From Trema orientale (Eukaryota > Streptophyta > Magnoliopsida > Rosales > Cannabaceae), in the NCBI GenBank assembly GCA_002914845.1, contig JXTC01000595.1, forward strand, positions 2,197 through 66,196: a DNA stretch of 64,000 nt, written 5' to 3'. The notes beneath the pieces are model-generated. The model saw only the letters and a program-made list of their open reading frames with translations. It did no database searches and was not told the DNA's origin. A program made the position numbers and the translations under genes. This document shows, one piece after another, positions 22,803 through 33,564 of the stretch (the stretch's first letter is position 1; every line of letters begins with the position of its first letter).

Positions 22803-24101
22803 TATTGGGAATATACCTTAGAAAGCAATTTCTTTGTTTGGTATTTTAAACAATATTTATTGAATTTAAGTGTTAATTTTTTGTTGTCAAGAAAATTCAT
22901 ATTATGTCCCAATTACATACATGTGATGTTTATGTTTTCTATTATGCAAACGTCTAAAAGTTTCCCCGACTAATAATGAGTAATAAAAAATTATTCATGT
23001 GAAATATTCACGTGTGGGAAATTAAATTCTTTATTTCATTATGTCTAAATAAAGAGTTCACATTCTGCAAACAAAAATGAAATACTATATTTTGCCATAG
23101 AATGTAGTGTTGTCTATTTCAACAGGATTGATGAAGTTTCGAATCATTGAAGTGTCTGATTTCGGATAGAAACACTAGTACATTATAAAAAAGTTATAAG
23201 TATATTAAACTGGACCAAGTGAAAATAGAATTTGAGGTTAAGTGTCGTAACTCAATATTCTATCTTTCACTAATCTAGCACTATTGCCAGATTATCTTAA
23301 TCCTAGTGATTGTCGGACTTTCTTTCATGAGTTTTATCTTTTTGACTTACTAAAGGACTAGTTCCGATTATATGGTTCGAACTTCAGTATCTTGGTTGAT
23401 AAGATTTATGAATTGACGAGAACGCCCTTCATGATTTGGACACCATGCATATAATGTCACTTTGAGTTTTTTCAAGGATTTGGATAATAAAATCTAGGTA
23501 CCAGGTATTCACTTTGTGAATTTAACTTTGTTTGTATTGGCAGGTACAAACACCGTAGTCAATTATTATCTATAAGATAAAAAAGGCAAGTCAAAGGTAA
23601 ATATGTACTAGAGGGATAATACGGTAATTTCACCTCACCAGTACGATATTGCATCGGGAGTATATCTGTAGGTATAGTATATGCTAAATGGATAAATTTA
23701 ATTAAAGTGTTAATAAGCATCACAAAAAATATATGACATTTAGTCTATGAGTGCAATATTGGGCCTATAGTGGAGTGCCCCAATATTAATGGACAAGGCT
23801 CAGTCATACTTGAGAGTTAATTATGATTGTGGGTAATTGGCCCTTGGAGATTAGACTACTTGGATCCATAAGGTCCCCTGTCCAGGTCACACATAGCCTA
23901 ATACTAATTGAATGGTCAGTTGAGCCCAATAAGCCCAATAAGGTTTACACCTCTCTAATACTTAAGAAAAAAGTTCTCTTAAGCCTCTGTAAGTAAGCTA
24001 CACGCCTATAATAGTCCATTGACTGTGCTTAATGTGAAACAGAGAGAAAAAGAGAAAGTGAGAGAGACGAGCTACCGCGGGAGAAATCCAGTGTTTGTTC
24101 A
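22803..24101 (+). repeat. Copia D 3' LTR, first part
   Basis: It follows the polypurine stretch AAGTGGGAGAT and starts TATTGGGAATATACC, where the lineage start is TGTTGGGATATTTGCC. Phrases shared with the LTRs at 36341-38143 and 53203-54095 include the CATTGAAGT / GATAGAAACACTA block (about 23140-23180) and GGTCAAAGGTAAATA-type sequence near 23600. It breaks at 24101, where a chromovirus inserted, and resumes at 28554. Confidence 0.8.
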
Positions 24102-24436
24102 TGTGATACCCGAGATTCTCACATGCATACTAAGCCAACAATAAATATGTTCTAATTGCATATTAGGCATCTAGAAGTCATTAATACTAGTTTCATAAAA
24201 ATATGCTCATTTCTTATGTTATGTGCATTTACATACATGTTATAACACTAATGATTGTCGAAGTGTTCTGATGCAGTGTAAAGGTTCAATACCCTCATAG
24301 AAAGAGCTTGGTGTGCTAAAAAAACAATTAATATAATTATGAAAGCAATACTATGTGCATATGTATTAGGATTATACTTGTTGATAACTTTGTCAAATAG
24401 TAGTTTTTCGGTAAAAATACAATTTTCACTTATCCC
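24102..24436 (+). repeat. 5' LTR remnant of the chromovirus
   Basis: It matches the first part of the LTR at 25526-28548 (ACATGCATACTAAGCCAA, then TAGTTTTTCGGTAA) and stops near 24436, inside the LTR. The next bases encode integrase. Confidence 0.85.
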
Positions 24437-25489
24437 AATAGAAATGGAAAGAGATTGCTATAGATCTTGTTATTGGACTTCCTAAGACAAATAAGGGACA
24501 TGATGCTTTTTGGGTGATTGTGGATAGATATACCAAATCAGCTCATTTCCTTCCGGTTAGAATAACCTATAACTTGGACTAGTTTGCTCAGTTATATGTC
24601 CAGGAGATTGTGAGACTACATGGTGTTCCAAAAGTTATTATTTCTGATTGAGATTCTAGATTTACTTCAAAATTTTAGAGGAGAGTTTAAGAGGCAATGG
24701 GTACAAAATTGGCATTTAGTTCAGCTTTTCATCCTCAAACTGATGGGCAATCAGAGAGAATTATACAGACCCTTGAAGACATGCTCAGAGCTTATGTGTT
24801 GGATTTCTTGGAGCAAATACTTGTCACTTATAGAATTTGCTTACAATAATAGTTACCAAGCATCTATTGAAATGCCCCTATATGAAGCATTGTATGGAAG
24901 AAAGTGCAGATCTCCTATTCATTGGGATGAGATGGGGGAGAGAAAATTTCTTGGTCCAGAATTGATAAGAGAGACAAATGAGGCAGTAGAAAGATTCAAA
25001 AAAGGATTCTAGCTGCTCAAAGTAGACAGAAACATTATTCAGATCCTTAAAGAAGAAAACTAGAATTTAACTGGGAATAAAGTATTCTTGAAGGTTGCTC
25101 CCACAAAAGGAATAATGAGATTTAGGAAGAAAGGAAAACTCAGTCCCAGATATGTAGGTCCTTCTGAGATACTCGACAAAGCTGGAGATGTTGCCTATAG
25201 ACTCGCTTTACCACCTTCATTGTCGAATGTACACAATGTATTTCATGTCTCTATCTTACGGAGGTACATTTCAAATCCTTCACATGTTTTGAACTATGAG
25301 CAACTGGAGCTAAGTCAAAATATCAGTTACGAGGAACATCAAATGAAGATCTTGGATACAAGAGAGAAGGAACTTAGAAACAAGAAAATCCCATTGGTAA
25401 AAGTACTATTGAAGGACCATGACGTAGGAGAGGCTACATGGGAAAGAGAACAAGAGACGAAGACTAAGTATCCACATTTATTTGGATAA
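24437..25489 (+). pseudogene. Chromovirus integrase and chromodomain (broken)
   Basis: The frame reads WKEIAIDLVIGLPKTNKGHD with the first catalytic Asp, AFWVIVDRYTKSAHFLPV, then VIISD with the second Asp and a TGA after it, and [19 protein letters not shown] with the catalytic Glu. It then runs through EALYGRKCRSPIHWDE and, at 25088-25489, the C-terminus with VHNVFHVSILRRYISNPSH and a chromodomain region (YEEHQMKILD to DVGEATWERE). Several stops and frameshifts break it (about 24580, 24650, 25010). Order and motifs are those of a Ty3/Gypsy chromovirus, probably Tekay/Del-like. The chromodomain core aromatic positions were not individually checked. Confidence 0.9.
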
Positions 25490-25511
25490 GCAAATTTTGG
25501 GGACGAAATTT

Positions 25512-25525
25512 TATGAGGGGAGAAT
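25512..25525 (+). other. Polypurine tract of the chromovirus
   Basis: TATGAGGGGAGAAT immediately precedes the 3' LTR and follows the phrase GGGGACGAAATTT, which is common before Gypsy 3' LTRs. It would prime plus-strand DNA synthesis. Confidence 0.7.
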
Positions 25526-28500
25526 TATGGTGTCCGAGATTTTTACATGCATACTAAGCCAATAATAAATATGTTCTAATTGCATATTAGGCATCTAGAA
25601 GTCATTAATACTAGTTTCATAAAAATATGCTCATTCTTTATGTTATGTGTATTTACATACATGTTATTATACTAATGACTGTCGAAGTGTCCCGATGCAG
25701 TGTAAAGATTCAATACCCTCAGAGAAAGAGCTCGGTGTGCGAAAAGAACAATTAATATAATTATGAAAGCAATACTAAACTTGGTCAAATGGTAGTTTTT
25801 CGGTAAGATGCAATTTTTACGTATTTCGGAGCCGAATTCATTGTGCATTTAACACGTCAAATAGCTTTAATTCAATGTCTAGAACTCATTTATAGCATTT
25901 TATTTATCGGCTCTAGGTAAGCACGAGGTAGCATTCACGAGACTGATTTGTATTTTATTGCACGAAGCTAGCATAAATTATCATTTTTGTGCATTCTAAT
26001 TATTAAGTGCTAATACTATGTTTGAATTATTAATTGGAGTCTAATTGACTTATTTTTATATTTAATGATTGGTTATGGGGCTAGGTTTCACCAGATTATA
26101 ATAAAACCTGTCACATGAGATCGTAAGTCAAAGTATGACTAGTTTTCATTTTCTAAACTAGGATTCACCAACTTTGGCTACACTTGGGTGTACAGGAGTG
26201 ACCAGCAATGTGGTGACTATGCTAAGGATGTTTTAGAGCTGGACACATGGAAAGTAATGTACAAAATACCCAAAATACCCCTCAGAATTAAGTATTGCCA
26301 TTTCTTAGTCATTAAGTATTGATTTTGGACCAAATCTAGTCATTCTCTTTCTCTTTCTCTCCAACCACGACCTAAACCACTCTAGCTCATTTTTAGACTT
26401 CTTTCAACTTCACTTGATAAACAAGAGTTTCCAAGTGGTGGAACTCAAGTTGGAGCTCTAAAATGCAAGATAGAACAAAACTAGTCCAGGTAATTCTACT
26501 AGTTCTTCTTCCTAGGCCTTTTTCTTTAATTTCAATTCTCCACTTGCTACCACTTAAATAATGGTTTCTTCAGGTCCTATTAAGTCCTAAAATCAGTTTG
26601 AAAGCCTTAAGAATCAGTTTGGTGGAGGTAGAAGGCAAGAACTTCAGAAAAAACTCAAACTAGTCAAGTTGAGCATTATGTAGGATTTTGAACTTAAATT
26701 TCTTTTGTTTTAGCTCTTAAACCAAAGCTATTATTTGATGAATAATGGTCCTAGGAACCCTTATATATTGCTGGAATATAGAATTTAAGTAGAGAATTCA
26801 AGTTACACTAGAGCCCCAAATTTGCTAATTGTGTATTCAAGTGTTTCCGTGGGTGTATTAAGCTTTCTATACTTGTAATCTGATTTCCTCAACTTACAAT
26901 GGATATGTCATAGATTCTATTATTTATTCCATTGATATAGCTACTGTTTGTGGCCATAGACAAGTGCACAAATTGTTTTAAACTTGTCTAAACCGAAAAA
27001 TATTTGAAATGTACTTCTATATTATCCTAGATGTTACTTTTGATATGTATATGTGGGGATTGGCTTGTAAAATGTTATTACAGGTTTAAAACCCTGATTT
27101 GAATCATGTGGGAATGTCTTAAAAACAGGTAAGGTGGTATCCAAATATTTTTTAAAAATAAAATGGCACTATTTATAGGCAAATAATTATGTGCTATTTT
27201 GAATCACTCTGTACTAATGACCTACTATTCATATTTTAATACTTTTGAACAGTTTTTCAATACTAGTCATTGGCTAACAAGTAGTTTAAGTGATTTGTAT
27301 GCTTTCGAGTCATTATACGATCAAGTTTCCTAGTTTGGTGAAAGTTGTGATTTCGGTCTTATTTAAGTATCTTGGTGCATTCATTTTAGTAAAATGTGCA
27401 TCTCGAGTAAAAGAATTTCATGATAGGGGATTGGTACACCAATCTCTAGAGGATATTGACTCTTTCCACTATCAATTTCTATTCAGGACACGAGGTAAGT
27501 AAAGACTTACACTTGCGTCACAAGAATAATATGGAAGATGTCATTATGTGAAATTTACTTATTGTTGAAAGTTATGAAATGGCATGTGCATGGCACGTCT
27601 TGCATGCATTCTTAGAATTTCATTATAGAGTATTTAAAAGTGAGTACCTTTGAAATTTATTTATTCTTGAAAGTTATGAAATGGCATGTGCGTGGCACGT
27701 CTTGCATGCAAATTGAGAATTTCATTACAGAGTATTTAAAAGTAAGTACCATTGTACAAATTTTATAAGATAAGTTTTAATTGCAATTACTAGTCTGTCG
27801 GAGCTGGGTAGGTAAGTCTGTTGATGTAGACTCTCCCCTTGAGGCGGGACTTGCAGATCTTATGATATGTCTCATTGAAGCGGTACAATATTTGCACGGT
27901 GTGGGATGCCCCTTTGATGAGGGAAAAAGTTTTCAAAAAAACCTCACACGATGGTCGTACCTTATTTTTTACTCTTAGCCAGAGTTTTTGCCCAATGTTA
28001 TCACGTCCTATCGACTTATGGGACAAGCAATGTGCTAAGGGGCCCAACTATGAATAATTTTTAAGGACAATGCGCGGATTCAAATATTTAAAAAAGAAAA
28101 GGGTACAATGGAAACTTTATGCGATTTTAAAGCATACGTAAGCATACATAGTTTTTACTTACTGAACTTTAGCTCATTTTAGTCTTGTGATGCAGATGAG
28201 GAGGCATACTTTAGTGTTGACTAGCTGGTTGCCTGGCTTACCTTTTGTCAGCATGATCATACAGATGTGGACAAGCTTGACCTGTGGGTGACGTTTTTTG
28301 TATTGAGATATTTTGATGTAATGTAAATACTACTGCTGATAGCGAAATAAACTGGTGAAAACTCGTTTTGTTTTTACATTTTGTAAAGTCACTTTTAGCA
28401 AGTAATGCCTCGCAGTTGCTTTGTCTAAAAGTTTCGGAAAGTTCAAATTTGCCAACCTTTTTATAAAACTAAGGATAATGTTTAAGAAAGAATAATACTT

Positions 28501-28548
28501 CATAATTTGGCTATATAGGACAATTTGGTTAAACTAGGGGGTGTTACA
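25526..28548 (+). repeat. Chromovirus 3' LTR (LTR family 1), about 3.0 kb
   Basis: It starts TATGGTGTCCGAG, where the partner LTR at 24102 has TGTGATACCCGAG, and ends GGTGTTACA. It is homologous to 1-2098 and 48069-50977. A 102-bp tandem duplication with GGCACGTCTTGCATGC lies at about 27550-27753; the copy at 1-2098 has it once (about 1240). The GC-richer block at 27790-28040 corresponds to 1350-1570. Small open frames are not supported. Confidence 0.9.
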
Positions 28549-28912
28549 GTTCATGTCCGCCAAGGGAGAGATACCCATGGTCATAGACGTGTAGTCAAGG
28601 AGGAGGAACGTCTTCCAGATCGTCCACTCATCTCTCGTTAGGAACCAAGAATGTGCCTATACACCAGATCATTCAACTGACTCTAGAGAATAGACGGGAA
28701 GGCTCAGTAGTTGCGAAGCATTTCTAGGTTTTATCTGAACCAAGATCAACGAATTGATTTATGTTGGATCAATGATTCTATATTTTGTTTTGTAAAGTTT
28801 CAAAAAAAATTTTAAAATACCGATTCCGCTGCATTCTTGATTTATTTATAAAACTACGGAAATCGTTTTCGGTAAAATCGTTTTTGAAAATCATTTTTCA
28901 GAATTTCCAACA
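28549..28912 (+). repeat. Copia D 3' LTR, second part
   Basis: GTTCA at 28549-28553 repeats GTTCA at 24097-24101, so this is the direct continuation of the LTR after the chromovirus insertion. It ends with AATTTCCAACA, the same end as at 15261-15271 and 7463-7473. The next base starts the inverted relative at 28913. Confidence 0.8.
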
Positions 28913-31179
28913 ACCAGTACGTAAAGTCTACTCACAATTTTATCCTAAGAGATTCAGTTATAGTAATACTTAGATGAAAACTTTCTTATAGGATTCTGAG
29001 GTGAGGCAAATCTTTAGAACTATTGAACCCATATGCTGACCACAGATATCTGATATCCGCTCCCACTAAATCTTTTAAAATTAGGGATTCCTGATTTTTA
29101 TTTAGTTATCTAACTCACTTAGTAACCCTAAAATCAATTATGTATATCCAATTATTCGATTTAAAGATAATGAGCTAATTTAAGAAATTATGACATACTA
29201 TTCTAGACATGGTGTTATGATCGAATAATTATTGTCAAAAGCCAAAGTGCTAACACTATATTATACATCTCATGTATATAAAAGTAGACAATAAAAGCAT
29301 ACAAGATATAACGAGCAAATAAGGCCTATGGATTGTAAATCACTCAAGCAAAATTTTTCTAGAAGAAAATTCAATTATTTGATCAACAATCTTTCAAACA
29401 AGGATTGATAACTGAAAACAGTACTAAGTCTTATATAAAACATTAGTTTTGAAAAATCTAACTAAGAAACTTTAACCGCTAAATTATTCAGCCTATAATT
29501 TTAAAGCTTCTTAGCAGTAGAATTTTAATCAAATTAAATTCCAAGTGCATTTATAAAAATAAGTAAACAGTTATAAAAACATTTTGTATAAAAGTTTTAC
29601 AAATAATTATAAATACAGATAATGAATATGAACAACTTTATATACATTAATTAATTTTCTCAAAATTAATCATTTCAAATCTAAAGAATGATTTAAATAA
29701 TTTTGGATAAAAAATTTAACAAAACTTCAAAATTCTCTCACTCAATATGACAATCATATTGAATGTATTTTGTAAAAATATGACTATCTCATAATTATCA
29801 AAATACCTTTTATTACATAAAATATTACCATAATTATCTCATAATTATCAATATTTTATATCAAATACCACCGCACACATAATTATCACATGACTAAAAT
29901 ATTATATTAATTAAAATTAAAACATTTTAATCTCATTAAAGTCAAGCTCCAATTTCCTTGTAAATCATGAAAACAAATAATTATCCTTATAGTATTTTAT
30001 CCTTTTGATTAATATAATTAATCTCATTAATTAATATTAATTATAAATCATTAATCATATTCATAATTATTAGAAAATTATTAATAATAAAAATTAATCA
30101 TATTAATAATTATTAAATAATAATTTGAAAATTAATTAAATTGAATAATTAATGTTTTCTAGTAAAATATATTATCCTATATGTAAGAATTAACTTCATA
30201 ACTATTTCTTGTCTTAAATTTAAAATATCAAATATTTTTTAATTATTGACTTATTAGGATAATTTAAATAATTAGAAAATAAGTCACATTTATTATCTAA
30301 TTATTAATTAATTAAATATTTAATTAATTTATCCAATCTTATCTTAAGCTCATCAAGTTACTATCTTAAACTTATTAAGATCTAAAGAATAATAAAAGAT
30401 AATTATTTTTAATTATAGAAATCTTATTTCTATAACTGTACTTAGAAAAGATTATTTGTAATATACTAAATTAGAAAATAATTAAAACTCTTTTAATTAA
30501 TAGCAGTTAATTAGAAACTTATAACTCATATAATATTTCTATATTTATCTAGTATTTATATTTAATTATAGTTAAATAATTACAATAATTAAATAAAGAT
30601 CATATTTAAATTTAAGTGTAATAGAAATCTGATCATTACTAAATTTCTAGTATCAGTTAAACTTATTTAATTATAAAAAGATATAACTTTCTAATTAATT
30701 AATCTCATTAATTAGTTGTCTAATTAATCTCATTAATCAGTAGAGTTACTAATCAAATTAGTTATCTCTAAGAGTATTCTAATTACTAAAATTAGAATAG
30801 TTACTAGATATATAGTTATTATAATTAACTATTGAATATTAATCTAATTAAATTTAAATCTTTTCTATCCTAATTAATCTTATTAATTATGAATTTGAAT
30901 AATCTATGGATAGTAATTATTTAAATCTAATCCGATTAGATTTAGTTTCGAATTTAAATTCAAAACTATATCCTAATTTAATTCAATTTTAAATTAATCA
31001 AATTTAAACTTATCATGATTTATAGATTATAAGCTAATCATATTTAATCATATTAAATATCAAATTAATTTGAATAGTTATTATCTATTTAAATTCAAAA
31101 TTTAAATAAAAAGCAATAGGAAATCTTATTTAATTTCAAAAATTAGTAGATATCCTATTCAAATTCAAATTCAAATTAA
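28913..31179 (-). repeat. AT-rich leader tract of Copia element E
   Basis: This is AT-rich DNA with TTAATTAATT and AATTCAAATT phrases. It aligns with 40684-42850 in the same orientation and with 16741-18900 in reverse. No gene is seen in it. The CTCC-CGTA-GGAG hairpin sites are eroded (CTTATAGGATT at about 28986). Confidence 0.75.
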
Positions 31180-31345
31180 CTGGTGTGCGCTAGCGACCGG
31201 CGAGTGCCGCAAGGGCCATGCGCTGGCGTGCCCCGCGCAACAGCCATGCCCACGGCTTGCACGTGGGATGCGGCCAAGCTGGCCCCGTCCAGCATCCACG
31301 CAGGCAGCCTCGAGCGCAGGGCTAGGGCACGACCGAAAGTTTTTT
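31180..31345 (-). other. GC-rich island in the leader of Copia element E
   Basis: It is strongly GC-rich between AT-rich tract and proximal leader, with phrases such as GCACGTGGGATGCGGCCAAG. The open frame at 31183-31416 has no recognisable protein and is not called. Confidence 0.65.
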
Positions 31346-31663
31346 TTTTAAATGCTGAAAAAATTGAAACAACATCGAAAAATTCTAGAAAAAATTCAAA
31401 TTTTCAAACTCATTGAAATATGTTCATGAATCTATCAACCATAAAATTCAAGACCATCCAAACTTAATTTTGCTAGAATCACAATCTACAAGTTTTCTCA
31501 CCATGCAAAAATTAATAGTATATGTAATTCAACATCATTCATTACCATGAATCATTTAACTATCATAAACAAAAAACTGCTTAAACTCAATCACATAACC
31601 TAGATCATACAATTCTAGATCAATATTATGCTATACATATGAACCTATGCTCTTGATAACAAT
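31346..31663 (-). other. Leader start and degraded PBS of Copia element E
   Basis: It is AT-rich leader that aligns with 43392-43657. The primer-binding site (- strand, about 31645-31663) reads TTGTTATCAAGAGC, changed from TTGGTATCAGAGC. Confidence 0.7.
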
Positions 31664-33448
31664 TGCTGGAATTGACCTAACACATAGGGAAAATCGTACA
31701 TGCATAAAAACTATAGAAAACATATGATCACATCATAAACACAGCAAAAAAGGTTAGCAGATTTAGGTTTTATAATTTTCATGAAATTAATTTTCATAAC
31801 CATAGAACTTGCATATATCATATACAGGATCATGTGTAATATAAATCAAATCTAGATGCATAAACCTTAGAGATGGGATTAGGGTTTACCTCTCGTAGTT
31901 TGCTTCTCCTTGATCTCCTTGCTGATGGTGATCAAATCTCCAACTCTAGATCTTCTTATCTATACTCTTGCTCTTGGTTAGCGAGGTGAGTGGGTACCAA
32001 GTTGAATCCTTCGTTGGAGAACGATCAAGAACGCCTTCTGGATCGTTTAGAACACAGGGACATGAGATAAGACTATGTGTTGTAGGAAACTTTTCCCTCT
32101 CTTTTTCTCAGCCTTTGCCGAAATTCACTCTCTCTATCTTTCCCACTATTTCTTGTGTAGCACTAGTGTGTTACTATGCAGTTTTTCCTCTCATGTATCT
32201 TATATATATGAGGCTCAAACTTACTAACCCTAGTCCAACTAGGATTGGGCTTGTTCTATAATTTGGGCTTTATAAATATGTCCAACCCATATAACTTATT
32301 TATAAAAATGCCGACTTTTGTATAGAATTATTATTTTACACAGTTTGATAAACTAATTTCACAAATACCACCAACCAATTAATGAGCATTATTAAGTTAG
32401 ACAAGGGACTTAATGAATCTAAATAATCTAAGCTCCAATAGTATGATAAATACATAATTACTCTTATTATGGTATTTATATAAATACTATTAATAAAGAG
32501 GGCATTTTACTAAAAGCCCAATACTGCACTTTTAGATTAAATGTCATGCCTTTTATAGAGATTTAATCAACTAGTCTTGATTAACCGATCCATCTAGTAT
32601 ATTCTATACCACATGTAAAATCTATATAAAATAGCATAGTTGGATAGGTGAAATTACCATAATACCCCTCTAGTACATATTTATCTTTAAGTTACCATCT
32701 TTCTATCATGGAATAATGTTATCGATAATTTTGTTCTCAATGGCCATTTAGATGAAATTATCAACCAATTCGCAAAGTGAATACTAAGATCTTAGATTTA
32801 ATTATTCCATGAATCTTGAAAGACCCTAAAGTGGCATTAATATATAGTGTCCGTAACTATTTGGTGTTCCCGTCAATTCATAAGCCATAACCTCCAATAT
32901 GCTAGAGTTCGCCTCTAATTTCATAGAGGCTAGTCTTTTAATAAATCAAAAAGCTACAACCCATGAAAGCAAGTCCAGTCAAATATCAAGGATTAAGATC
33001 TACATACTAAGAGCTAGTTTGTGCTAATACTAAGAATTGAGCTATGACACTTTAATTCTTTATATTACCTAGTCCTGTTCAATATACATAACTTATTTAT
33101 GTTGTGCTAGTATTTCTATTAGAAGTCAGATACTTCAATGATTTGAGATACATCATTCCCATTGAGATAGACAAACACTATATCCTATAGTAAATAAAGT
33201 ATTCTATTTTTATTTACGGATCGTGAACTAGTTAATTAGACTTAGATAAAGAACCAAGTCTCCCCAAAATTAACAATTAATCATGTTTGTTTCTTTATAT
33301 ACATACAAAGTCATGGAATCTTTTTCAGATAAATAAACTATTCAACTGAGACAGTTTAATCTAGCAAATATCATAATTGCATATACGAGAAAGTTATTTA
33401 CACTAAAGAGGTAAAACTGAAAATCTGTTTTTTAGGGCAATCCCAACA
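31664..33448 (-). repeat. Copia element E 5' LTR, 1,785 bp
   Basis: Read on the +, it starts TGCTGGAATTGACC and ends GGGCAATCCCAACA, the termini of the LTR family also found at 36341-38143 and 43658-45464. The TATATATA at about 32199-32210 with a CT-rich stretch nearby marks a - strand promoter in the U3/R region. Confidence 0.85.
32199..32211 (-). promoter_or_regulatory. TATA box of Copia element E LTR
   Basis: On the - strand the sequence reads CATATATATAAG. It is at the same LTR position as in both LTRs of the element at 36341-45464. Confidence 0.55.
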
Positions 33449-33564
33449 GGCACCTCCATCACCACGGTGACAGCTAGGCCCAATAACAGCCATAAATACG
33501 TGCAAGCATTAATAGTGACAAGTATATTATCATTAAAAATTCAATTATTAATGGCATAAAAGGT
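33449..33564 (-). other. 3' flank of the CACTA transposase gene
   Basis: This is AT-rich sequence between the stop codon of the transposase tail and the LTR of Copia element E. I see nothing else in it. Confidence 0.4.

Larger units (their letters stand above)
24102..28548 (+). mobile_element. Gypsy chromovirus inserted in Copia D LTR, target duplication GTTCA
   Basis: The element begins TGTGATACCCGAGATTCTC and ends GGTGTTACA, flanked by perfect GTTCA repeats (24097-24101 and 28549-28553). It holds the first 335 bases of the 5' LTR, a direct jump into integrase at about 24437, the end of pol with a chromodomain, a polypurine tract, and a full 3' LTR. Most of the 5' LTR, gag, protease and reverse transcriptase are deleted. 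Since both ends and the duplication survive, the deletion came after insertion. Confidence 0.9.
15216..28912 (+). mobile_element. Very old Copia element D with nested insertions
   Basis: The order on the + strand is: last 56 bases of a 5' LTR, PBS, leader with a GC-rich island and 2-kb AT-rich tract, decayed pol, polypurine tract (about 22792-22802) and a 3' LTR. Nested inside are a MITE (15333-16068), a solo LTR (18912-19613) and a Gypsy chromovirus (24102-28548). Pol is so mutated that it has no long open frame, so the element is old. Its leader aligns, in inverted orientation, with the elements at 28913-33448 and 36341-45464. No recognisable gag survives. Confidence 0.8.
28913..33448 (-). 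mobile_element. 3'-truncated Copia element E (LTR, PBS, leader only)
   Basis: On the - strand the order is 5' LTR (33448 to 31664), PBS, leader with a GC-rich island, and a 2-kb AT-rich tract. It stops at 28913, in leader sequence equivalent to 40684, where the opposite Copia LTR ends. No coding region remains. The relation to the element at 36341-45464 is close over LTR and leader. Since the 3' end is missing, no target duplication can be seen; the base-side flank at 33449 is GGCAC. Confidence 0.85.

Noticed and set aside
31183-31416. 77-codon frame over a GC-rich block
   Set aside because: It covers the leader island of a truncated Copia element and has no protein features.
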